Source: Sphingomonadales bacterium (GTDB taxonomy: Bacteria; Pseudomonadota; Alphaproteobacteria; Sphingomonadales; Sphingomonadaceae). Taken from it: 64,000 bases of DNA. The notes beneath the pieces were generated by a model, which had not been told where the DNA came from, did not search any database, and worked only from the letters and a program-made list of their open reading frames with translations. The DNA lies in NCBI GenBank assembly GCA_013297725.1, contig JAAFIB010000006.1:1-64000 (forward strand), in the 5' to 3' direction. The translations under genes were made by a program, and so were the position numbers. Numbering within the stretch: the first letter of the stretch is position 1; each line of letters begins with the position of its first letter. Shown piece by piece: positions 44,461-51,547 of the stretch.

Positions 44461-45792
44461 ATGCGTCATCTGGCGAAGGCTGTATTGGGTTTAGGCGCAT
44501 TGGCATTTGCCACGCCGTTGATGGCGCAAGAAGTTGTTGCACAGGCCGCCCCTGACAGCGGCGATACCGCATGGGTGCTGACTGCCTCAGCCTTGGTCCT
44601 TATGATGACGCTTCCTGGCTTGGCGCTTTTTTATGGCGGCCTGGTGCGCGCCAAGAATTTCCTGTCTGTTTTGGTCCAGTGCGGCGCGATTACGGCGGTG
44701 ACATCTATTCTGTGGATTACCGTTGGCTATAGCCTCGCGTTTTCCAGCACCGGCGGCGAGTATATCGGCAACAGCCAGAATTTCTTTTTCACCAACATGT
44801 TCCTGATGCGTGAAGAACAAAGCATTGGCGAACTCGTCTTTGGCCTGTTCCAAATGACCTTTGCCATCATCACTCCCGCATTGATTGTCGGCGCATGGGT
44901 GGAACGCGCGCGCTTTGGCTGGGTTGTTGCATTCAGCGCGCTTTGGTCGCTGCTGGTCTATGTGCCTGTTACACGGTGGGTATGGGGCAATGGCTTTCTG
45001 TTCGGAGAAGGTGTGATTGATTTTGCGGGCGGGATCGTGGTGCACACGACCGCAGGCGTATCCGCACTGGTCGTGGCCCTGATGTTAGGCAAGCGTATCG
45101 GCTTTCCTAAAACGCTTATGCTGCCGCACAGTCCTGCGCTGACTGTTGCTGGCGCTGGCCTATTATGGGTTGGCTGGTTCGGCTTTAATGGCGGCTCGGC
45201 ACTTGCGGCAAATGACGAAGGTGCTGCTGCAGCAATCATCGTTACACATCTGGCGGCATCTGTTGCCGCTTGTGTATGGATGCTGTTGGAGCGGATTAAA
45301 GTGGGCAAAGCAACGGCGGTCGGTTTCGCCACAGGCGCTGTCGCGGGACTTGCGACGATCACCCCGGCAGCAGGGTCGGTCGGCCCCATCGGCGCAATCA
45401 TCCTCGGGCTACTCGCTGGCGTCGTCTGTTTTTACGCAGTTGGCCTTGTGAAGAACAAATTGCAGATCGACGATTCGCTTGATGTGTTTGCCGTCCACGG
45501 TGTCGGCGGGATCATGGGTTCGATCTTGCTCGCGGTGCTGATGTCGGACGCGAGCTTTCTTGGCGGTTACGTGAGCTTTGGCGGTAATGGTTACGCCGAG
45601 GGCATGGGCATGGGCAGCCAGCTGTGGGTGCAGATCAAAGCCGTTGGCATCGTTGGCGTGTATTCAGCTGTGGTCACGTTGATAGTCGGCTATATGGTGT
45701 CGATGGTGCTGCCGATGCGCGTTAGCGAGGATCAGGAGCGTGACGGGCTGGATATCGCAAGCCACGGTGAGCGGGCTTGGGATCTGGATTGA
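44461..45792 (+). CDS. amt: Ammonium transporter Amt
   Basis: The 443-residue membrane protein has a cleavable signal peptide (MRHLAKAVLGLGALAFATPLMAQE) and eleven membrane helices of the Amt/Rh family. Signatures are ALFYGGLVRAKN near 58 and the HTTAGVSALV strand near 197 with a pore histidine; DVFAVHGVGGIMG near 340 holds the second pore histidine. It imports ammonium for the glutamate synthase pathway. Unlike most bacterial loci it has no glnK gene beside it. AGGGGGAAG precedes the ATG. Confidence 0.97.
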   Translation: MRHLAKAVLGLGALAFATPLMAQEVVAQAAPDSGDTAWVLTASALVLMMTLPGLALFYGGLVRAKNFLSVLVQCGAITAVTSILWITVGYSLAFSSTGGEYIGNSQNFFFTNMFLMREEQSIGELVFGLFQMTFAIITPALIVGAWVERARFGWVVAFSALWSLLVYVPVTRWVWGNGFLFGEGVIDFAGGIVVHTTAGVSALVVALMLGKRIGFPKTLMLPHSPALTVAGAGLLWVGWFGFNGGSALAANDEGAAAAIIVTHLAASVAACVWMLLERIKVGKATAVGFATGAVAGLATITPAAGSVGPIGAIILGLLAGVVCFYAVGLVKNKLQIDDSLDVFAVHGVGGIMGSILLAVLMSDASFLGGYVSFGGNGYAEGMGMGSQLWVQIKAVGIVGVYSAVVTLIVGYMVSMVLPMRVSEDQERDGLDIASHGERAWDLD

Positions 45793-45813
45793 TTGGTCTT
45801 AGCCAATACCCCC

Positions 45814-46146
45814 TCAACCAGTAACTAGGGTCAGCGTCCGGAACAACGATCGGTCCAGCGGTTCATCAAAGCGGCATCCAAGGATATCGCCCTCGGCCCA
45901 GACTATCGTTGCCGCGACCGGATTGTCGCCCTCAAAGCGCAGCCATAGCCGCTCGTCGATCTTATAATCGGCGTTGACCGCAAGTCTGCAGCCATAAATG
46001 GAAAGATCAACCAGTTCGGCCTCGACCGGCTGGCGGCCATGTCCGCGAACTTTTGCGCGCCGGACGATCACCGGATGACGTGCTATTTCGCGCTGCTCAA
46101 TCCGAGCAGGCTCGACTTTGCGATAGGCTGATGCGGTAAAACCCAT
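45814..46146 (-). CDS. PilZ-domain protein
   Basis: The 110-residue protein is a single PilZ-like domain. The c-di-GMP signature would be RxxxR near the N-terminus (here IARHPVIVRRAKVRG, about residues 21-35) and D/NxSxxG, here DLSIYGCRL near 47. The C-terminal half forms the remaining barrel strands. It probably acts as a c-di-GMP receptor, in line with the two cyclase genes in the window, though binding is not proven by these motifs. It is convergent to amt, with 21 bases between. Confidence 0.8.
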   Translation of the reverse strand: MGFTASAYRKVEPARIEQREIARHPVIVRRAKVRGHGRQPVEAELVDLSIYGCRLAVNADYKIDERLWLRFEGDNPVAATIVWAEGDILGCRFDEPLDRSLFRTLTLVTG

Positions 46147-46208
46147 GATCCTAACTCCCGATTGCCAGAAGCTATCAGGAGAGCGTCAAAAAACGGTTAA
46201 TTGTAAAA

Positions 46209-47612
46209 TTAATCCCCCGTAAGGATGCGATCGACCAGCTGCTTCACCGTCGGCACAAAGCCGTTCGAGTAAAACGGATCGCGGCCAAATTCATACGCCT
46301 TGTGCCCTGCAAACATCAGATGTTCGTCAATCGGCGAACCATGCGCAATGTTCTGCAATGCTTTTTGAATACAAAAACTGCGCGGATCGGCCAACCGCCC
46401 CGTCGAGTTATTGTCATGGTCTTTCCATGACGAAAATCCGCAATGCGACAGGCAACCCATGCAATCGGTCTGGTCCTTGCGGATGACATCGCGTTCGGCT
46501 GGCTCGACATAGATCAAGGTGCTGTCCGGCGTTTTCAGCGCAGAGGTAAAGCCGCGCGCATCCCATTCGCGGGCGCGTTGCAAGTCGTGCGGCGTCACCC
46601 ACATATTCTTTGCCTTTACGCCGACATCCAGCTGCGATGTGTGGTCGCCTGCTTGTTCAGTCGAATAGGGTATCTGACGGTCTGACCGCGCCTGTAATTG
46701 GCGCAAGAACGGATTGATAACCGCGCTGGAATAAAATCCGGTCGGCGAAAATTTATGCAACAAAACGCCGCCCTCTGGAATTTTGGTCAGCGCATCTTTC
46801 CATCCGACAGGGATCGGGCTTTCCTGCGTCAGCAAGGGCCGCGTGCCAAACTGGAATGCGATCTGCCCCAGTTCCGGATTATCGATCCAGCTTTCCCATT
46901 CGCGCAAATACCACACGCCGCCCGCCATAATTATCGGCAGCTCGTCGGGAATACCCAGCTCGCGCATCACATCGCGCACAGCTTTCACGCGTGGATATGG
47001 ATCCTCCGGCTTAGTCGGGTCTTCGGCATTGGACAGGCCGTTATGCCCTCCCGCTAACCACGGATCCTCGTAAACCACCGCGCCCAACCATTCGGGAACC
47101 TTGTGATACGCGCGTTTCCACAGCGCGCGAAAGGCGCGGGCGGAACTGATGATCGGCAGGTAATACACGCCATATTGCGCCGCGATTTCCGACAGCTTGT
47201 ACGGCATACCCGCGCCGCACGTGACGCCTTTGACCATGCCCTTGGTCTGTTCCAATATGCCGTGCAAAATCGGCTGCGCGCCGCCCATTTCCCACAGGAC
47301 ATTGATATTGATCGCACCTTTGTCGCCCGCAATATCATGCGCGCGCTCGATCTGCGCGATGCCGCCGCGGATGCCGTATTCAACCAGTTCCTGATGCCGT
47401 TCGGCACGCGTTTTGCCGGTGAAAACTTGCGGGATCATCTCGCCATTTTCGTCATAGCTATCGGCATTGACCGCCGAAATAGTGCCAATGCCACCGGCAG
47501 CCGCCCAGGCGCCAGAACTAGCATGGTTCGTCGCCGCAACGCCCTTGCCGCCTTCGATCAATGGCCAGACTTCGCGTCCTGCATAGCTGATGGGTTTAAG
47601 ACCCTTAAACAC
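46209..47612 (-). CDS. Nitronate monooxygenase / NPD-family flavoprotein
   Basis: The 467-residue FMN enzyme belongs to the 2-nitropropane-dioxygenase-like TIM-barrel family. ATNHASSGAWAAAGGIGTISAVNADS near residue 27, GVTCGAGMPYK near 130, IIMAGGVWYLREW near 228 and QFGTRPLLTQESPIP near 252 are recognisable. A C-terminal cysteine cluster (DCMGCLSHCGFSSW, near 400) is not part of classical nitronate monooxygenases and may hold a metal. The GTG at 47612 is chosen because AGGGGAG lies six bases upstream and it begins the conserved core; the ATG at 47660 would put 16 extra residues before it. Confidence 0.82.
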   Translation of the reverse strand: MFKGLKPISYAGREVWPLIEGGKGVAATNHASSGAWAAAGGIGTISAVNADSYDENGEMIPQVFTGKTRAERHQELVEYGIRGGIAQIERAHDIAGDKGAININVLWEMGGAQPILHGILEQTKGMVKGVTCGAGMPYKLSEIAAQYGVYYLPIISSARAFRALWKRAYHKVPEWLGAVVYEDPWLAGGHNGLSNAEDPTKPEDPYPRVKAVRDVMRELGIPDELPIIMAGGVWYLREWESWIDNPELGQIAFQFGTRPLLTQESPIPVGWKDALTKIPEGGVLLHKFSPTGFYSSAVINPFLRQLQARSDRQIPYSTEQAGDHTSQLDVGVKAKNMWVTPHDLQRAREWDARGFTSALKTPDSTLIYVEPAERDVIRKDQTDCMGCLSHCGFSSWKDHDNNSTGRLADPRSFCIQKALQNIAHGSPIDEHLMFAGHKAYEFGRDPFYSNGFVPTVKQLVDRILTGD

Positions 47613-47682
47613 GCATTGCTCCCCTAAAAAACTTTGCTGCGCTATTTGCGCGCGCCCCATAATTATCCGCTAGCCAATCCTC

Positions 47683-48972
47683 CTAGTCTTGTCGCGCAAA
47701 ATCCGCGCGTTTCATCGCATTGCCGTAGAGTTTACGATAACGCGCGAACATTTCGGCCTCTCCATATTCGGCAATGGCCAGTGCCTGATTGTCAGCGCCT
47801 ATTCTTTGCCGCAGTGCAGCATCACCTGCCAATGCCGAAAGCGCCACAGCAAAGCCCGCCTCATCCTCTTTGGCAATGATAAAGGGCCGGTTGGCCTCTG
47901 TCACAATATTGCGGACATCGCCGACATCGGTGCAGACCGCAGGCAGCCCCGCCGTCATCGCCTCAACCAGCGAGATTGGATATTGCTCGCTATCCGACGA
48001 CAAAGCGAAAATATCAAACAAGCCGACATAGCGCGCAGGGTCGCGCATAAATCCCGGCATGATCAGGCGATCCGCAATCCCCAACCGTGCAGCCTCCGCC
48101 TTAATCGCCGCCAGCTCTGGCCCCTCACCCGCAATCGCCAATCGCACATTCGGCCCAGCCGCCGCAACCGCGCGAACAAGACGCGGCAGATTTTTAACTG
48201 CACGCAGGCCAGCGATCGTGCCGACCACAACTTCGCCTTCATTTTTGACAAGGCCTGGAAAAGCGTCAGCCTTTGGCGGCACCTGATATCGCGGGATGTT
48301 GATGCCATTGGCTATGCGTATTAAGCCCCTCCCCTTAAGGGGAGGGGTTGGGGTGGGGACTGTAAGCGAAGCGCCATCGCCGAGAGCCCCCACCCCACTG
48401 CGACTAGGCATCAAAGATGCCAAGTCTCGTTGCCCCTCCCCTGAGCCGAAGGCCACCGAAGGTGAACGGGAGGGGCTGAATCCCCAATGCCGCAACGCAA
48501 TCCTCTCAAGCGTCATAGACGGCACGACTAACGCATGCGCACCTTTCAACGCCAGCCGCCGGAACGCATTGCGCTTTCCGTTCAGCCGCACCGCCTCATC
48601 CTGATTATAGCCATCCTCATGATGGATCAGCGGGGGCAATTTCATAAACGGGCCAAGCAAACAATGCGCCATCACCCCATCCATCGAACCCCAATTATAC
48701 GACAGCACAAGGTCAAAACCCTGCATATAGCGCGCAAGCCGCAGATAGCGCGCGGGCGCGGGCTTGCCATAAAGCGGCGGCGCGGCATCACCGGGAAAGT
48801 CCACAGCGATGGCAGGATCAATCTCGCTACGCGCGCCCATGGCATTCGGCATAGCGGACAAGATCGCGTGGCACGCCTCATCCCCAAAATGGTTCATCAA
48901 CTGCACCGCCCGCGCCTCTTTACCGCCAAGGTCAAACGCGCTGTGCAAATGGAGGATGCGGATAGGCTTCAT
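47683..48972 (-). CDS. Group 4-like glycosyltransferase with an in-frame palindromic insertion
   Basis: The 429-residue protein is a GT-B glycosyltransferase. The N-terminal domain opens with RILHLHSAFDLGGKEARAVQL, the C-terminal part carries the nucleotide-sugar region VGTIAGLRAVKNLPRLVRA near 238 and the EQYPISLVEAMTAGLPAV catalytic-region motif near 336. Residues about 166-217 (Pro/Ser/Gly-rich) are encoded by a 154-base palindromic repeat inserted in frame ahead of the IANGIN motif, so the protein has about 51 extra residues. ATG 48972 begins the domain; the frame runs upstream to 49185 without homology. Confidence 0.85.
   Translation of the reverse strand: MKPIRILHLHSAFDLGGKEARAVQLMNHFGDEACHAILSAMPNAMGARSEIDPAIAVDFPGDAAPPLYGKPAPARYLRLARYMQGFDLVLSYNWGSMDGVMAHCLLGPFMKLPPLIHHEDGYNQDEAVRLNGKRNAFRRLALKGAHALVVPSMTLERIALRHWGFSPSRSPSVAFGSGEGQRDLASLMPSRSGVGALGDGASLTVPTPTPPLKGRGLIRIANGINIPRYQVPPKADAFPGLVKNEGEVVVGTIAGLRAVKNLPRLVRAVAAAGPNVRLAIAGEGPELAAIKAEAARLGIADRLIMPGFMRDPARYVGLFDIFALSSDSEQYPISLVEAMTAGLPAVCTDVGDVRNIVTEANRPFIIAKEDEAGFAVALSALAGDAALRQRIGADNQALAIAEYGEAEMFARYRKLYGNAMKRADFARQD
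48324..48477. repeat. In-frame palindromic element inside the glycosyltransferase gene
   Basis: The element is bounded by a 10-bp inverted repeat (AGCCCCTCCC at 48324 and GGGAGGGGCT ending at 48477). Inside it CCCCTCCCCTT/AAGGGGAGGGG (48326-48347) is a perfect 22-bp palindrome, and TGGGGTGGGG / CCCCCACCCCA is a further arm pair. It keeps the reading frame open and adds about 51 residues. Confidence 0.8.
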
Positions 48973-49000
48973 TACGAAGGGCGTATAACCAAACAGAATG

Positions 49001-49034
49001 AAAAAATCCCCAACATCGTGTTGTGGAGTTTTTG
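49001..49034 (-). terminator. Terminator behind the immunity-like gene cluster
   Basis: On the minus strand, CTCCACAACA, loop CGA and TGTTGGGG form a strong stem, followed by ATTTTTT (plus-strand A run at 49001-49006). It ends transcription of the accessory genes to its right about 30 bases before the glycosyltransferase start. Confidence 0.7.
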
Positions 49035-49056
49035 GTGTGGAAAATGGCTGGAGTAA

Positions 49057-49081
49057 GGGGGGAGCTGGCTGTCCGGTTTTA
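49057..49081. repeat. 25-bp dispersed sequence, copy 2
   Basis: GGGGGGAGCTGGCTGTCCGG and the following TTTTA match 18531-18555 at 23 of 25 positions in the same orientation. It lies just beyond the stop of a small ORF at the 3' side of the second accessory patch. Confidence 0.65.
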
Positions 49082-49102
49082 TGTTGGAAATTTGGAAAAC
49101 TG

Positions 49103-49198
49103 TCACTCGCGTTTCTTTGAAGCCTTGATGTCCGCCTGGCCCCAAAGCGTTTGGGCAAAGATATGCTCTGCTTGGAAATCGGCAATTAAATCAACCAT
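49103..49198 (-). CDS. Possible 31-residue ORF behind the immunity-like gene
   Basis: A short frame starts at an ATG (49198) with AGGGGG about nine bases upstream and encodes MVDLIADFQAEHIFAQTLWG followed by 11 polar residues. It follows the immunity-like gene by 28 bases on the same strand and ends 21 bases before the 25-bp repeat. It may be a small protein or the remnant of a longer gene. Nothing in it is recognised. Confidence 0.35.
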   Translation of the reverse strand: MVDLIADFQAEHIFAQTLWGQADIKASKKRE

Positions 49199-49226
49199 GA
49201 TGCAGCCCCCTGCCGCTTAAATTTGT

Positions 49227-49859
49227 TCAAACAACCCGGCACTTTTTCAAGAAGAAACCTTTGTCGGCTTTTGCCTTTTTCAGGGCATCGCCTAACGCCG
49301 CACTGAGAAAAAAAGCGCTTCCCACTGACTCGTCGATCCAAATGCTTGGTCCAGCCAGTGCAACAGAAGACACTGACATATCACCATCTTTGACAACAAA
49401 AGACGGAACCCAGCCTTTGATGCCTGGGCGAATATTTCGTAGCATTGCCGTCGGCGACTCATCCGGCAAAAAAGCATCCTTCACATTCCCGAAATTGATG
49501 CAAAACCATTCACCGTCGACGGGCGTTACGCGGTCCTTCTTGAAAACCTTTACCGGATACAGTCCGCCTCCGCCCAGATCGAACTGGCGCAAAACATCCG
49601 CTGCTGCTTTCGAGACCAACCAATAGCCATAAGCATAGAAAAGATGCGGAAAATTATAGCTTTTCTCGGTCGCCTCCGGTGCACCAAAAAAAACATCCGG
49701 TATTTCATCGGCAGAAAGCGGCAAGCCGGCATCTATCTTTTTTATAATGTCCCGCAGCCTGGTCTCTTGAGCTGAATCGTCGTGCGAGAAGCTGTGCGTA
49801 ATCCACCGCACCTTGTCTCCCCGCCCCATCGCCGTACTCATCCAAACATAATCACTCAT
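49227..49859 (-). CDS. Imm11/DUF1629-like immunity-type protein
   Basis: The 210-residue protein resembles the Imm11 (MXAN_0049, DUF1629) immunity family of polymorphic toxin systems. Supporting segments are FYAYGYWLVSKAAADVLRQFD near 97 followed by a LYPVKVF strand, GEWFCINFGNVKDAF near 138, and SIWIDESVGSAFFLSAALGDALK near the C-terminus. The usual role would be binding and neutralising a toxin domain, but no toxin is encoded beside it. ATG 49859 has GGAG nine bases upstream. The terminator near 49020 lies behind it. Confidence 0.6.
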   Translation of the reverse strand: MSDYVWMSTAMGRGDKVRWITHSFSHDDSAQETRLRDIIKKIDAGLPLSADEIPDVFFGAPEATEKSYNFPHLFYAYGYWLVSKAAADVLRQFDLGGGGLYPVKVFKKDRVTPVDGEWFCINFGNVKDAFLPDESPTAMLRNIRPGIKGWVPSFVVKDGDMSVSSVALAGPSIWIDESVGSAFFLSAALGDALKKAKADKGFFLKKCRVV

Positions 49860-49899
49860 GCTGCTTGCTCCAATTTCTGACGACACCCATACCCCGAAG

Positions 49900-50166
49900 T
49901 CATTGTTCACCCCTTTTGCGGCCTCTGTACAGCCACGCCGCCAACGCTATGCCTGCGACAATCAGCAGCCCAACCGCCAATGGCCGCCCAAGCGGTGCGA
50001 CCAACGCTCCATTCGTAAAGGAATCAAGCATGCCGATAATCGCCGAGCGCTTGCCACTGCTTGCCACAATCAGGTCGTTCAAAAACCCCGTCGCCACATG
50101 CGCCGCCCAAGCCCAGAAGCCAACAAGCGCCCATAACGGGTAAAACCAAGGCTTGTTGTGCATCAT
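49900..50166 (-). CDS. Small two-helix membrane protein
   Basis: The 88-residue protein has two hydrophobic helices (about 9-30 and 60-80) and an arginine/lysine-rich C-terminal tail that should face the cytoplasm. No family is recognised. AAGGGGAG directly upstream supports the ATG pair at 50166/50163; the second gives better spacing. It precedes the immunity-like gene by 40 bases and is probably cotranscribed with it. Confidence 0.6.
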   Translation of the reverse strand: MMHNKPWFYPLWALVGFWAWAAHVATGFLNDLIVASSGKRSAIIGMLDSFTNGALVAPLGRPLAVGLLIVAGIALAAWLYRGRKRGEQ

Positions 50167-50627
50167 GCTCCCCTTGCGCGAGATGACCGCAGCCTAAACC
50201 GCCCCATTCCAATCACTCCAATCATAAATAGACTACGGCAATGAAAACATCGTAAATGGACATCAGTTTTCATGGATCGCTCGTCAGCACTTGAACGACT
50301 GAAAACTTGTCGACACCGATCTTTATCATCTTTGAAAATCGTAGCAGCCTGCGGCCTTGACACATTGCCAATGTTCATGTATTGTTCCAACGCTCTTTGA
50401 TATTGTCAGCATCGTTCAGTGGCAGAAATTCTGTAGCAGGACTTAATTTGTCAAATGCTGACAAGTTTACACATTTGCGTTCGTCATGGTAAACTTTGGG
50501 GGTGTCCTGAGAGCACTTGAAACCAGTGCAGGTGAGACTTTAGCGTGACCTTTCGCGCAATTCTGCGAGTCTTAGCTTAACTCTGCCCGCCGCCATACAG
50601 TCAAACACAGCCAGCGCATCGGCCCTC
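50167..50627. other. 461-base gap without a clear gene
   Basis: No open frame here is convincing. The region holds a promoter-like pair on the plus strand (50357-50385), a short palindrome TTGTCA-AATGC-TGACAA near 50446, and a GCACT/AGTGC stem near 50515. A non-coding transcript is possible but unproven. Confidence 0.45.
50357..50385 (+). promoter_or_regulatory. Promoter-like sequence in the 461-base gap
   Basis: TTGACA (50357-50362) and TATTGT (50380-50385) are spaced by 17 bases, close to the sigma-70 consensus. A transcript would run into the convergent alpha/beta hydrolase gene with no coding frame in between. Confidence 0.35.
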
Positions 50628-51509
50628 TCACCGAACCCCAGCCAAAAAGCCCTTAATCGCCTCCTGCGCCTCCACCTCGTCCAATGTTGGTGCATGGCCG
50701 ATGCGCGGGATCGTTACCAACGTCGCATCCCCATGCTTTTTCACCATCCGGTTCGCGACCGTCTTTTCCAAGATATCCGACGTCGCACCGCGCAGAACCA
50801 GTAACGGCACACCCGCCATGCCCTCAAACATCGGCCATAGGTCAACGCCTGCTTCGCCGCCGGGAAGTTTAAACGGCTCGGCTATCTTCATGTCGTAATC
50901 AAACACAATGCGGCCATTGTTTGATAGTTTGCAGGTGCGCTTTGCCAGCCGCAGCCAATCGTTCAGTTTGAAATCGGGATAAACCGCGCCATGTGCCTCC
51001 GCCATGGAACGCGCGGCGTGCACCCATGTTTCAAAGTTCCGCGTTTGCCCGACATAGCCGCGAATGCGTTCCACACCTTTTGTGCCGATTTCGGGGCCGA
51101 TATCATTTAGGATCGCGCCCTTCATCTTGTCTTTCCACACCGTCGCCAGCAACATCGAAACAATACCACCCAGCGAGGTGCCGAGCGTGATAAAGGATTT
51201 CAGCTGAAGCGCGCGCAGCAACGCATCGACATCCTGCATATAGGTGATCGGCGTGTAGTTCATCGGGTCTTTGGCATAGCCGCTGTCGCCGCGACCGCGA
51301 AAATCGATGGCGATCATCCGCCGCTTGGCACCCGGTATTTTGGCAAGCAATTCCGCAACGGGTTCAAAGTCGCGGGCGTTGCGGGTAAGCCCCGGCATAC
51401 AGATCAAAGGCGCGCGTGAGGCGGAAGCTGAGCCAATAGCAGGATAGTCGCGGTAATGCAGCTTTAGCCCATCAGCAGACTCCCAATATTTGTCCTCAAA
51501 AACGGCCAT
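50628..51509 (-). CDS. Alpha/beta hydrolase
   Basis: The 293-residue enzyme has the alpha/beta hydrolase fold. The nucleophile elbow is TLGTSLGGIV near residue 108 (G-x-S-x-G), the acid is probably in the GATSD segment near 240, and the catalytic histidine in RIGHAPTLDE near 270. The N-terminal FRGRGDSGYAKD strand is typical of esterases and lipases in this family. The substrate is unknown. It is divergent from selO, with 38 bases between the two start codons. Confidence 0.88.
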   Translation of the reverse strand: MAVFEDKYWESADGLKLHYRDYPAIGSASASRAPLICMPGLTRNARDFEPVAELLAKIPGAKRRMIAIDFRGRGDSGYAKDPMNYTPITYMQDVDALLRALQLKSFITLGTSLGGIVSMLLATVWKDKMKGAILNDIGPEIGTKGVERIRGYVGQTRNFETWVHAARSMAEAHGAVYPDFKLNDWLRLAKRTCKLSNNGRIVFDYDMKIAEPFKLPGGEAGVDLWPMFEGMAGVPLLVLRGATSDILEKTVANRMVKKHGDATLVTIPRIGHAPTLDEVEAQEAIKGFLAGVR

Positions 51510-51547
51510 GCTTGCCTTTCTGTTTTGCGCGCTTCACAGCGTGGGGC

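Noticed and set aside
50163-50378. 72-codon minus-strand frame whose stop overlaps the small membrane protein start as ATGA
   Set aside because: The overlap is suggestive, but the residue mix (Arg, Ser, Cys) looks non-coding, there is only a weak ribosome binding site and no recognisable pattern.
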